Assembly: GCA_904398325.1 (NCBI GenBank)
Contig: CAJFPC010000068.1
Span: forward strand, 1-56,603
Source of the DNA: Candidatus Neoruminococcus faecicola
GTDB taxonomy: Bacteria; Bacillota; Clostridia; Oscillospirales; Ruminococcaceae
DNA: 56,603 bases
Direction of reading: 5' to 3'
Shown here: positions 1 to 7,094 of the stretch, in pieces
Numbering within the stretch: the first letter of the stretch is position 1
How the letters are laid out: each line of letters begins with the position of its first letter
The notes under the pieces: generated by a model
Told to the model about the DNA's origin: nothing
Seen by the model: the letters and a program-made list of their open reading frames with translations, nothing else
Database searches by the model: none
Made by a program: the position numbers and the translations under genes

Positions 1-32
1 AAAAAGGGGCTGGCCAAAGGCCGCCCCTTTTC
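1..32 (-). terminator. Intrinsic terminator of the tct operon
   Basis: A hairpin with AAAAGGGGC and GCCCCTTTT arms lies about 30 nt past the tctA stop codon. On the minus strand the second arm runs into a T tract at the window edge. It closes the tripartite transporter operon. Confidence 0.75.
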
Positions 33-60
33 ATCGTTCTTGCAAATAGCTGCGGAACCA

Positions 61-1557
61 TCATTCAGCCTTGGCCACTTTATCCTTTTTGAAGAATTTT
101 TTGATATCGTCAAAGAAGGGCGAGACCAGGAAGATGATGTTGATGGCGATCAGCAGCAGGCAGATCCAGTTGGTGAACACGTTCTCGTTGCCGGAGTTGA
201 CCAGGATCATAGCTCTTCTGAAGTGCTTTTCCACCGTGGGGCCCAGAATGAAGGCCAGCACGAAGGGAGCCAGCGGGATCTTGCTTCTTTCCATGTAGTA
301 ACCGACGGCGCCGAAGGCGATCATCAGGAACACGTCAAAGAGCAGGTTGCGGATCGCATAAGAGCCCAGCACAGTGAACACTGCGATCAGCGGGATCAGC
401 ACCGAGTTGGGGATTCTGGTGACCTTGGCAAATGCAGTTGCACCGAACAGGCCGATGATCAGGATGGCAAACTGGCAGATGACCATACCAAACAGCAGGC
501 TGTAGGTGGCAAACGCATGCTGGGTGAACAGATCCGGGCCGGGAACCATGCCGTGGATGATCAGGCCGCCCAGGAACACGGCAGCGGTGCCGTTGCCGGG
601 GATGCCCAGGGTGAGCAGCGGGACCAGGGAGCCGCCGACGACGGCATTGTTGGCTGCAGAAACAGCCGCCAGGCCTTCGGGGGCGCCGTTGCCGATCATC
701 TCGGGATGCTTGCTCTGGCGCTTGCACTCGTTAAGGCTGATGCCGCAGGCGATCATGGAACCGGCAGCCGGGATGATGCCGACGACCGTACCGATGATGG
801 AGGACTCGATGGTGATCCACAGCATGCTGAGGAATTCCTTGGGGGTCAGCTTTTTCTTCTTATCCACAGTGTCGTCAGCGACGGCGATGGTCTGCTTTCT
901 GGAGGCGGCCAGGCTGAACACCTGAGCGCAGCAGAACAGGCCGATGACGCAGGGAACCATGGGGATGCCTTCAAACAGCTGCAGGATGCCATAAGTGTAG
1001 CGGTAACCGCCGGAAACCGTATCCATACCGACCGTGGCAAGCAGGAAGCCGGCCCAGGCGGAAATCAGGCCCTTGAGCATGGTGCCCTTGGTCAGGCCGA
1101 CGATGATGGTGATGCCGAGGAAGGCGGTCAGGAAGGTTTCGGCAGGGCCGAACTTGATGGCGATCTGCGCCAGCGGCGGGGACAAAAACAGCAGGGTAAA
1201 CGCACCGACGAAGCCGCCGATGGTGGCGGTGATGGTCGTGACCTGGATAGCCTTGTGGCCTTCGCCCCGCAGCGTCATGGGGTAACCATCCAGCACCATG
1301 AAGAAAGAGTCCGGCGTGCCGGGGGTCTTGATCAAAATAGCGGTGATGTTACCGCCGAAGGAGGCGCTGGAATACACGGCAGCCAGCAGCACCAGGCCGG
1401 TGGCAGGCTCCATGGAAAAGGTCAGCGGAATAAAGAGCGCAACACCCATCGTGGCGGTCAGACCAGGCAGCGCACCGATAACGGCGCCGACAATAGAGCC
1501 GATCGCGATCCACATCAGGTTGATGGGGTGCAATACGTTCAGTAAGCTTTCTAACAT
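61..1557 (-). CDS. tctA: TctA-family large permease subunit of a tripartite tricarboxylate transporter
   Basis: The large membrane subunit of a TTT-family secondary transporter, which moves carboxylates such as citrate across the membrane together with TctB and a periplasmic-type binding protein TctC. The 498-residue length matches the family. The protein is a chain of hydrophobic helices with the glycine/proline-rich start typical of TctA (GALPGLTATMGVALFIPLTF near residues 28-47) and a second related segment (GIIPAAGSMIACG, about residues 260-272), consistent with the internal duplication of the family. It is the last gene of a tctC-tctB-tctA operon, 41 nt after tctB. The ribosome site is weak (GGAAGTGG). 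The substrate cannot be read from sequence. Confidence 0.93.
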   Translation of the reverse strand: MLESLLNVLHPINLMWIAIGSIVGAVIGALPGLTATMGVALFIPLTFSMEPATGLVLLAAVYSSASFGGNITAILIKTPGTPDSFFMVLDGYPMTLRGEGHKAIQVTTITATIGGFVGAFTLLFLSPPLAQIAIKFGPAETFLTAFLGITIIVGLTKGTMLKGLISAWAGFLLATVGMDTVSGGYRYTYGILQLFEGIPMVPCVIGLFCCAQVFSLAASRKQTIAVADDTVDKKKKLTPKEFLSMLWITIESSIIGTVVGIIPAAGSMIACGISLNECKRQSKHPEMIGNGAPEGLAAVSAANNAVVGGSLVPLLTLGIPGNGTAAVFLGGLIIHGMVPGPDLFTQHAFATYSLLFGMVICQFAILIIGLFGATAFAKVTRIPNSVLIPLIAVFTVLGSYAIRNLLFDVFLMIAFGAVGYYMERSKIPLAPFVLAFILGPTVEKHFRRAMILVNSGNENVFTNWICLLLIAINIIFLVSPFFDDIKKFFKKDKVAKAE

Positions 1558-1598
1558 CTACTACCACTTCCAATCTCTAGATAATCACAGTTTCTGGC

Positions 1599-2036
1599 TT
1601 AACCAAACAGGACGCCCATCGGGATCGGCACCTTGAAGACCATGCCGAACGCGAGGAAAATAAACAGATCCATGCCCAGGGAGATCACGATCAAAGCGAT
1701 CTTGTTTTTCATCCCCAGATAATACATCGCCAAAAACAGGAAAATCGGGGTCGTGATATACATGCCGATGAAATAGCTCAGGCCAGCATAGAAAATCATC
1801 ATGATAATCAGGACAATCGCAATGCTGGAGCCGGAAAAATCATAGGGGTCCTTATCCTTTTTGCGCAGGCGCTGGATAATCAGGCCGGTAGCAAAAATAA
1901 TCAGGAAAATAGCCCATGCCCGCGGCAGAATCCGGGAATCCGGCTGCTTGATGTTGAAGCTGTCAACAATGAACGCAATACTGAGAATGTAGATAAACCC
2001 TGCGGTAATAAAGTCATATTTTTGCATCTTATGCAT
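1599..2036 (-). CDS. tctB: TctB-family small permease subunit of the tripartite tricarboxylate transporter
   Basis: A 145-residue membrane protein with four predicted hydrophobic helices (about residues 10-28, 40-55, 75-95, 100-140), the expected size and topology of the poorly conserved TctB subunit. It partners TctA in the membrane. The identification rests on topology and on its position between tctC and tctA. A GAGAGGGAG ribosome site precedes ATG at 2036. A second in-frame ATG four codons later (MQKYDF) is an alternative start. Confidence 0.88.
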   Translation of the reverse strand: MHKMQKYDFITAGFIYILSIAFIVDSFNIKQPDSRILPRAWAIFLIIFATGLIIQRLRKKDKDPYDFSGSSIAIVLIIMMIFYAGLSYFIGMYITTPIFLFLAMYYLGMKNKIALIVISLGMDLFIFLAFGMVFKVPIPMGVLFG

Positions 2037-2066
2037 TCTTACACTCTCCCTCTCAAGAAAAGGAAA

Positions 2067-2101
2067 GGGGCGCCCGAAACGGCTAGGCTTTCAGGCGCCC
2101 C
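2067..2101 (-). other. Intercistronic hairpin between tctC and tctB
   Basis: GGGGCGCC and GGCGCCCC arms, extended by an imperfect GAAA/TTTC pairing, sit between the tctC stop and the tctB start with no T tract following. Such a structure is expected to protect the 3' end of the binding-protein message or to attenuate downstream genes, giving more TctC than TctAB. That role is inferred. Confidence 0.55.
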
Positions 2102-2127
2102 GCCCTATTCACTTTACAGCGGTCAAA

Positions 2128-3159
2128 TCAGGCCCAAGGTCTCTCGGCCCACTCCGCTCTCCACTGGGTGTCCAGATCCTTCCAGACCTGGGTCATGGTG
2201 GCGGAATCCTGCCAATCCAGCAGCACGTTGGCGGCTTCGGCAGCCTCGATGAATTCGGGATTCTCCATCGCGTTCTTCATGGCCTCTTCCAGGATCGCAA
2301 CGATCTCAGGATCGGTGCCGGCGGGAGCCGCCAGGGTTCTCATGGAGAACTGGTTCATCTCCAGGCCTTCCTCAGTGAAGGTCGGCAGATCGGGATACTG
2401 CGCCATCCGCTCCAGCGAGCCGACAGCCAGCGCCTTGACGTTGCCCTGGTTGACGTGGTTCATCACGTCGCCGATGTTCAGCCAGCCCACGCGGACATGG
2501 CCGCCAATGATGGAGTTGATCGCCTCGGCAGCGCCGTCATAAGGCACGATGTTGAAGGTGACGCCTTCGTTCTCGGCCAGGGTGTTGCAGGCGCGGGCCT
2601 CAGAGGTGGTCAGGCCGGTAGTGGCAACGGTGATCTGGCCAGGGTTGTTGCGGGCCTCTTCCACCAGGTCGGCCATGGAGTTGATGCTGTCGTCAGTGGC
2701 AACCACGACCACGCCGGGGTCCGTCACCATATTGCCGATGGGGATAAAGCTGTCAACCGTGAAACGGCAATCCTCGCCGCGCTGAATGGGCAGCTGGAAG
2801 GCCGGGGAGTTGACCATACCGATGGTGTAGCCGTCGTTGGAAGCATTGGCCAGCGCGGTCCAGCCGATCTCGCCGCCGCCGCCGGCAGTGTTCTGTACCG
2901 TGATGGTGGAGCCCAGCTCCTGCTCCATGTACTGGCCCAGCATACGCATGTTCAGGTCAGTGGCGGAACCGGCAGCCCACGCCACGATGGCCGTGATGGT
3001 CTTGCCGTTGGGATAGTTCACCGTCGACTCGCCGCCGGAAGAGGCAGTGCTGCCGGTAGAAGCAGTGCTGCTGGTGTCCCCGCCGCCGCAGCCTACGACC
3101 GACACGGCCATAGCCGCAGACAAGGCGATCAGTGCCAGAGATCTCAGTTTCTTTGCCAT
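2128..3159 (-). CDS. tctC: TctC-type tricarboxylate-binding lipoprotein (copy 1)
   Basis: An extracytoplasmic substrate-binding protein of the Bug/TctC family (343 residues) that delivers a carboxylate to TctAB. An N-terminal signal peptide ends in a lipobox with Cys24 (VVGCGG), followed by a Ser/Thr/Gly-rich linker to about residue 45. The mature domain shows the family pattern beginning YPNGKTITAIVAWAAGS and the TAGGGGEIGW loop. A GAGGAGG site precedes the ATG. It leads the operon in front of tctB and tctA and has its own sigma-A promoter. Copy 2, directly upstream at 3466-4458, is closely similar along its whole length. Confidence 0.93.
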   Translation of the reverse strand: MAKKLRSLALIALSAAMAVSVVGCGGGDTSSTASTGSTASSGGESTVNYPNGKTITAIVAWAAGSATDLNMRMLGQYMEQELGSTITVQNTAGGGGEIGWTALANASNDGYTIGMVNSPAFQLPIQRGEDCRFTVDSFIPIGNMVTDPGVVVVATDDSINSMADLVEEARNNPGQITVATTGLTTSEARACNTLAENEGVTFNIVPYDGAAEAINSIIGGHVRVGWLNIGDVMNHVNQGNVKALAVGSLERMAQYPDLPTFTEEGLEMNQFSMRTLAAPAGTDPEIVAILEEAMKNAMENPEFIEAAEAANVLLDWQDSATMTQVWKDLDTQWRAEWAERPWA

Positions 3160-3271
3160 GAATGTTTCCTCCTCTTACTTCTGAATAAACTAAAGCCGCC
3201 GCCCTGCTCTTTTGCGGTAATTAAGCGAAATAACCTATTTTGGGCTGTTTTCTGCGGCTTAATTTATTGAT

Positions 3272-3300
3272 ATTATAACAAGGGTTTCTTCTTTTGTCCA
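3272..3300 (-). promoter_or_regulatory. Sigma-A promoter of the tctCBA operon
   Basis: On the minus strand TGGACA (3300-3295), a 17-nt spacer and TATAAT (3277-3272) form a near-consensus promoter about 110 nt upstream of tctC copy 1. The leader contains AAGCCGC/GCGGCTT arms (about 3192-3260) that could fold. The rest of the 306-nt gap 3160-3465 is AT-rich, shows no convincing terminator for copy 2 and holds no supportable gene. Confidence 0.75.
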
Positions 3301-3465
3301 GATAATGTGAAGAGAAATCGAAAATTTTTTAAATATTTATGAATTTTTTACAATTTGGTTCCTGTCGTTTCCCTATTATCAAATAAATTGAAATATATCA
3401 TTATTCTGGCCCCAGGTATCCTATCAACTACAGTTTATCAGATATGGAAGGGAGGTATGCCTCTG

Positions 3466-4458
3466 TTACGCCCAGGGGCGCTCGGCCCACTCCGCACGCC
3501 ACTGGGTATCCAGATCGTGCCAGATTTGGGTCATGGTGGCGGAATCCTGCCAATCCAGCAGCACGTTGGCGGCTTCGGCAGCAGAAATAAATTCCGGATT
3601 TTCCATGGCGTTCTTCATGGCTTCTTCCAGGATGGCGACAATCTCAGGGTCCGTTCCAGCCGGCACCGCCAGCGCCCGCATGGAAAACTGGTTCATCTCA
3701 AGCCCTTCTTCACTGAAGGTGGGCAGGTCGGGATAAAGCTCCATCCGCTCCAGGGAGCCAACCGCCAGCGCCCTGACGCTGCCCTGGTTGACCTGGCTCA
3801 TCACGTCGCCGATATTCAGCCAGCCTACCCGCACATGGCCGCCAATCACCGAATTGATGGCTTCGGCTGTGCTGTCATAAGGAACAATATTCAAAGTGAT
3901 TTCTTCATTGGCCGCCAGCGTATTGCAGGCACGGGCCTCTGAGGTGGTCAATCCGGTGGTCGCGACGGTGACACTGCCGGGGTTGGCGCGGGCTTCCGCC
4001 ACCAGGTCGGCCATCGAGGTGATCGAATCGTCCGCCGCAACCACCACGACACCGGGGTCGGTGACCAGATTGCCGACCGGAATAAAGCTGTCGACGGTAT
4101 AGCGGCACTCCTCGCCGCGCTCGATAGGCAGCTGAAAGGCAGGAGTATTCACCATGCCGACTGTGTAGCCGTCCGGTTCGGCGGTCGCAATCGCAGTCCA
4201 GCCGATTTCACCGCCGCCGCCGGCGGTATTCTGAACGGTGATGGTCGTGTTCAGTTCCGGTTCCAGATACTGGGCCAGCAGCCGCATATTCAAATCCGTA
4301 GCGGAACCGGCGGCCCAGGGCACAATTGCGGTAATTACCTTGCCGTCTGGATAGTTGACTGCTGCCGTGCTGCTGGAAGCATTTTCTTCCGCACAGCCCA
4401 AAGCAGAGACAGCCACCATGGCAGCCAATGCTGCCAGCAAATAAGACTTCCGTTTCAT
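3466..4458 (-). CDS. tctC: TctC-type tricarboxylate-binding lipoprotein (copy 2)
   Basis: A second Bug/TctC-family binding protein of 330 residues from the chosen start. The signal peptide has a lipobox at Cys22 (ALGCAE) and a shorter linker than copy 1. Most of the mature sequence is nearly identical to copy 1, including the TAGGGGEIGW loop and the last residues ending in RAEWAERPWA. The start is ambiguous: ATG at 4464 is only 3 nt from GGAGG, while ATG at 4458 has a 9-nt spacing and is preferred. It has its own promoter and no permease genes between it and copy 1, so it either shares TctAB or serves a different substrate. A tandem duplication is the likely origin. Confidence 0.92.
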   Translation of the reverse strand: MKRKSYLLAALAAMVAVSALGCAEENASSSTAAVNYPDGKVITAIVPWAAGSATDLNMRLLAQYLEPELNTTITVQNTAGGGGEIGWTAIATAEPDGYTVGMVNTPAFQLPIERGEECRYTVDSFIPVGNLVTDPGVVVVAADDSITSMADLVAEARANPGSVTVATTGLTTSEARACNTLAANEEITLNIVPYDSTAEAINSVIGGHVRVGWLNIGDVMSQVNQGSVRALAVGSLERMELYPDLPTFSEEGLEMNQFSMRALAVPAGTDPEIVAILEEAMKNAMENPEFISAAEAANVLLDWQDSATMTQIWHDLDTQWRAEWAERPWA

Positions 4459-4563
4459 CGTCATGATCCTCCTTTTCCTCTTGATAATGCAGCGGTTTCC
4501 CCTGTCTTTTACAGGCAAAACAAAATCTCCCGGCTTTTGCCCAGCGGGAAAATCTTTATCTAA

Positions 4564-4592
4564 AGTATATATAAGTTTTCAGAAAATGTAAA
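4564..4592 (-). promoter_or_regulatory. Sigma-A promoter of tctC copy 2
   Basis: Minus-strand TTTACA (4592-4587), 17-nt spacer and TATACT (4569-4564), about 100 nt upstream of the start codon, in strongly AT-rich DNA. Confidence 0.72.
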
Positions 4593-4645
4593 TATATTTT
4601 ATAAAAATTGTAAAATAATTTTGTACGCTCCTATTTATTTTGTGC

Positions 4646-4674
4646 TTGAAACCGAACGCCAAACGCGATAAAAT
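4646..4674 (+). promoter_or_regulatory. Sigma-A promoter of the cytidylate-kinase-like gene
   Basis: TTGAAA (4646-4651), 17-nt spacer and TAAAAT (4669-4674), just upstream of a GGGAGGG ribosome site. It is divergent from the tctC copy 2 promoter. Confidence 0.68.
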
Positions 4675-4706
4675 ATAAAAAAGGCACTTGCAAGGGAGGG
4701 CTTTTC

Positions 4707-5336
4707 ATGAGTCAGAAAATCGTCATCACCATCAGCCGGCAGTACGGCAGCGGCGGCCGCCTGATCGGCCAGATGCTCGCCAAAGAGCTGAATATCCCTT
4801 TTTATGATAAGGAGCTGATCGCCGTTGCCTCCAAAGAGAGCGGCATCGCCCAGGGCATCTTTGAGAAGGCGGACGAACAGGCCTCCAACAGCCTGATGTA
4901 CACCCTTTCCATGGGGATGTTCCCCACCGCCGTGGGCAGCAGCTTCAGCAACATGCCCATGAACGACCGGGTGTTCCTCATCCAGTCGGATATCATCCGC
5001 CGCTTCGCTTCGGAAGGCTCCTGCGTCATCGTCGGGCGCTGCGCCGACTATGTGCTGCGCAACGATCCCAATGCCGTCAATGTGTTCATCCACTCGGATC
5101 AGGAAAGCCGCATCAAGCGTGCCATCGACTCCTACCAGATCCCGGCGGATAAGGCACGGGCCTTTGTGGTCAAGACCGACAAGCGGCGCGCCACCTATCA
5201 CGACTATTACACCGGGATCAAGTGGGGCCGGGCGGAAAATTACCACCTGTGCATCTACAGCGATTTCATCGGGCTGGAGGGAGCGGTCCAGACTATCCGC
5301 GCCTTTGCAGAATGCCATCTGGCCAAGCAGCAATGA
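4707..5336 (+). CDS. Cytidylate kinase-like family protein
   Basis: A 209-residue P-loop protein of the cytidylate-kinase-like family that is widespread in Clostridia. The N-terminus VITISRQYGSGGRLIGQML resembles the family's modified nucleotide-binding loop (QYGSGGR in place of a canonical Walker A). It then has PFYDKELI and an IVGRCADYVL segment (about residues 110-120), both typical. It probably binds a nucleoside or nucleotide in the cytoplasm, but the substrate of this subfamily is not established and it is distinct from the Cmk of CMP metabolism. It is monocistronic, with its own promoter and terminator. Confidence 0.85.
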   Translation: MSQKIVITISRQYGSGGRLIGQMLAKELNIPFYDKELIAVASKESGIAQGIFEKADEQASNSLMYTLSMGMFPTAVGSSFSNMPMNDRVFLIQSDIIRRFASEGSCVIVGRCADYVLRNDPNAVNVFIHSDQESRIKRAIDSYQIPADKARAFVVKTDKRRATYHDYYTGIKWGRAENYHLCIYSDFIGLEGAVQTIRAFAECHLAKQQ

Positions 5337-5349
5337 CTTCTCTGCTCCG

Positions 5350-5380
5350 AAAAAAAGCCGCCTGATGGGGCGGCTTTTTT
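5350..5380 (+). terminator. Intrinsic terminator
   Basis: AAGCCGCC and GGCGGCTT arms followed by six T residues, 15-45 nt after the stop of the cytidylate-kinase-like gene. Confidence 0.85.
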
Positions 5381-5443
5381 GGATGCCATGTTTTACAAAG
5401 CCTCCATTTTCCGCACAAAAAAGCCTTTTTCCCGCCGCCCCGC

Positions 5444-5472
5444 TTGTAAACCATGTGGCAGTGTGTTAAAAT
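5444..5472 (+). promoter_or_regulatory. Sigma-A promoter of the DtxR-family gene
   Basis: TTGTAA (5444-5449), 17-nt spacer and TAAAAT (5467-5472), with a GGGAGG ribosome site before the ATG at 5509. No copy of the GTTAGC palindrome seen at 46877-46952 is present here. Confidence 0.6.
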
Positions 5473-5508
5473 AACAACGGAATCATCGTTCAGAAGAGGG
5501 AGGACACC

Positions 5509-5898
5509 ATGAAAATTCAAGAATCCGGGGAAATGTATCTGAAAACCATTTTAAATCTGCAAAATGAACTGGGTGTCGTGCGCTCGGTAGATGTGGCGGC
5601 CGCGCTGGATTTCAGCAAGCCCAGTGTCAGCCGCGCTATGAGTATCCTGCGGGATGCCGGCTATATCACCATGGATGAACACCGGCAGATCATCCTCACG
5701 GAAAAAGGGTATGAAAAAGCCTCCTCTGTGCTGGCCCGGTACCACGTGATCTCCACCTTCCTGATGAAGACCCTGGATTTAGACCAGCCTCTGGCGGAAC
5801 GCGAGGCCTGCCAGATCGAACACATCATCACCGACGAGACCTTCCACCGCATGCAGGAGTATAACGCCCGGCACGGGGAAGAAGGCGCCGCAGAATAA
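5509..5898 (+). CDS. Short DtxR-family metal-dependent transcriptional regulator
   Basis: A 129-residue repressor with the two core domains of the DtxR/IdeR/MntR family and no C-terminal SH3-like domain. Residues 7-60 form a winged helix (SVDVAAALDFSKPSVSRAMSIL is the helix-turn-helix). Residues 65-120 form the dimerisation/metal domain. Alignment by eye to DtxR places Met9, Cys101, Glu104 and His105 at DtxR Met10, Cys102, Glu105 and His106, and His79 at DtxR His79. At the MntR Asp8/Glu11 positions it has Met9 and Lys12, so an iron-type rather than manganese-type site is inferred. It is monocistronic. Candidate targets are the palindromes upstream of the DUF3793-flavodoxin operon. Confidence 0.87.
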   Translation: MKIQESGEMYLKTILNLQNELGVVRSVDVAAALDFSKPSVSRAMSILRDAGYITMDEHRQIILTEKGYEKASSVLARYHVISTFLMKTLDLDQPLAEREACQIEHIITDETFHRMQEYNARHGEEGAAE

Positions 5899-5908
5899 TC
5901 TCAGCAAT

Positions 5909-5940
5909 AAAAAAAGAGGCCGTCCCCCGGCCTCTTTTTT
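5909..5940. terminator. Bidirectional intrinsic terminator
   Basis: AAAAAGAGGCCG and CGGCCTCTTTTTT arms with a 5-nt loop lie between the convergent DtxR-family and CBS-domain genes. Both strands carry a T tract. Confidence 0.9.
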
Positions 5941-5954
5941 ATTGCCAAAAACGC

Positions 5955-6668
5955 TCAATCAACGTCGATGCCCAATACCGCCCAGGGGGTGAGCAGCCCC
6001 AGCAGCTTATCCGCCGGGCCGCCGCCCCGGGTCAAAAAAATCAGCGCCAGCCGCTCGTGGCTGACATAGGCCCGCTCAAAAATATCCTTCACCTCGTGCA
6101 GCGGGGCGTTGGCCTTGGCAAAGCGAAAGCTCTCCCCCACGTGGGCCTCCAGCGGCAGGAAGTCACGCAGCTCCCCCACGGTCAGGTCTTTGTGGACGCT
6201 TTCCAGCCCGCAGCCGGCGATAAACTGCACAATGGTATTGGTGCTGAACACCCCCCAGACCGCCCCTCCATCGGTGAGGATCGGCGCATGGGTATAGTTT
6301 TTGCGGTACATGACCGCCAGCACATCGGCCACCCGGTCTTCCAGCCGGGCCACATACAAGTCCCGGCGCTTGACCGCGTAATCAAAAATCTTCGGCGGCG
6401 AGACCACTTTTTCCAGCAGCCCCTGCATCATATCCAGCATGGCGTCGGTGGGCACCACGGCATACTCCCCGTTGACCTTGGGCTTATGGGTCAGCAGGTT
6501 GCGCACCTCCCGGCAGTAGTCCAGATCCCCCTTCAGATAGCGGAACTGCGGCATCCTGGCCAGCTCCACCAGGGGGCTGGCGCCGCTGCGGCCCTTGCTG
6601 TATTTTTTGCGGATTGCATCCTCCAGCTGTTTGTACAGGTCGATAAATCTCTGGCCGTTATCCTGCAT
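5955..6668 (-). CDS. CBS-domain protein
   Basis: A 237-residue cytoplasmic protein. The N-terminal 100 residues are helical and charged, with no recognised catalytic motif. From about residue 105 a CBS pair follows (RVADVLAVMYRKNYTHAPILTDGG then GVFSTNTIVQFI), and a second, more divergent half covers about residues 170-235. CBS pairs usually bind adenosyl nucleotides and act as regulatory modules. No effector domain is attached, so the partner is unknown. It is transcribed after the small zinc-ribbon gene, 18 nt away, and ends at a bidirectional terminator. Confidence 0.75.
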   Translation of the reverse strand: MQDNGQRFIDLYKQLEDAIRKKYSKGRSGASPLVELARMPQFRYLKGDLDYCREVRNLLTHKPKVNGEYAVVPTDAMLDMMQGLLEKVVSPPKIFDYAVKRRDLYVARLEDRVADVLAVMYRKNYTHAPILTDGGAVWGVFSTNTIVQFIAGCGLESVHKDLTVGELRDFLPLEAHVGESFRFAKANAPLHEVKDIFERAYVSHERLALIFLTRGGGPADKLLGLLTPWAVLGIDVD

Positions 6669-6686
6669 GGTGAAGCCACCTCCCGA

Positions 6687-6950
6687 TCAGTTCAGCTTGC
6701 GGAAAAACTTGCATTTGGGGAACCGGGTGCAGTTGAGGAATTCCCTGCCCTGAAAGCACCCCTCTTTTATGACGCTGTGCTCCAGCGGGGCGTGGCACAG
6801 CGGACAGAGGCCATCCTCCCCGCCTGTGTAGCCGCTGCTGGTCAAAACAGGCGCCGCCTTGCGGCACCGGGGGCCGCTGAACAGCACCGCCACCTGCACC
6901 AGCAGAATCACGGTGCCGATGACCGCCAATATCAGCCACAGTTTCAGCAT
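6687..6950 (-). CDS. Small membrane protein with topoisomerase-type C4 zinc ribbon
   Basis: An 87-residue protein. Residues 3-25 form one membrane helix (LKLWLILAVIGTVILLVQVAV). The rest holds a four-cysteine ribbon, CPLC about 35 residues before the CTRFPKC motif near the C-terminus, matching the zf-C4 repeat found at the end of bacterial topoisomerase I. ATG 6950 is preferred because GAGGTGG lies upstream; an extension to 7079 would run across a promoter and the fakA terminator. The role is unknown. The ribbon may bind nucleic acid or simply be structural. Confidence 0.72.
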   Translation of the reverse strand: MLKLWLILAVIGTVILLVQVAVLFSGPRCRKAAPVLTSSGYTGGEDGLCPLCHAPLEHSVIKEGCFQGREFLNCTRFPKCKFFRKLN

Positions 6951-6977
6951 ATTGCGCCACCTCTCAATCTGCAAGTT

Positions 6978-6986
6978 ATTATAGCA
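6978..6986 (-). promoter_or_regulatory. Extended -10 promoter of the zinc-ribbon gene
   Basis: On the minus strand TGCTATAAT is an extended -10 element (TG-N-TATAAT) 28-36 nt upstream of the ATG. The -35 region (TGGCGA at 17 nt) is poor, as usual for extended -10 promoters. Confidence 0.55.
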
Positions 6987-7045
6987 GATTTCGGCCTCCT
7001 TCGCCAGAGGCGGCGCAAATTCGATTTGATTCGGCAAAAACCGGC

Positions 7046-7067
7046 AAAGAAAAGGCGGCGCACCGCC
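7046..7067 (-). terminator. Intrinsic terminator after fakA
   Basis: GGCGG and CCGCC arms with a 4-nt loop followed on the minus strand by TTTTCTTT, just past the fakA stop codon. Confidence 0.6.
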
Positions 7068-7094
7068 CTCGGGCAGCACGCCGTTCCTCTCCCG

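Noticed and set aside
3160-3465. Possible riboswitch in the tctC leader
   Set aside because: AAGCCGC/GCGGCTT arms exist but no known riboswitch core was recognised, so only a promoter is reported.
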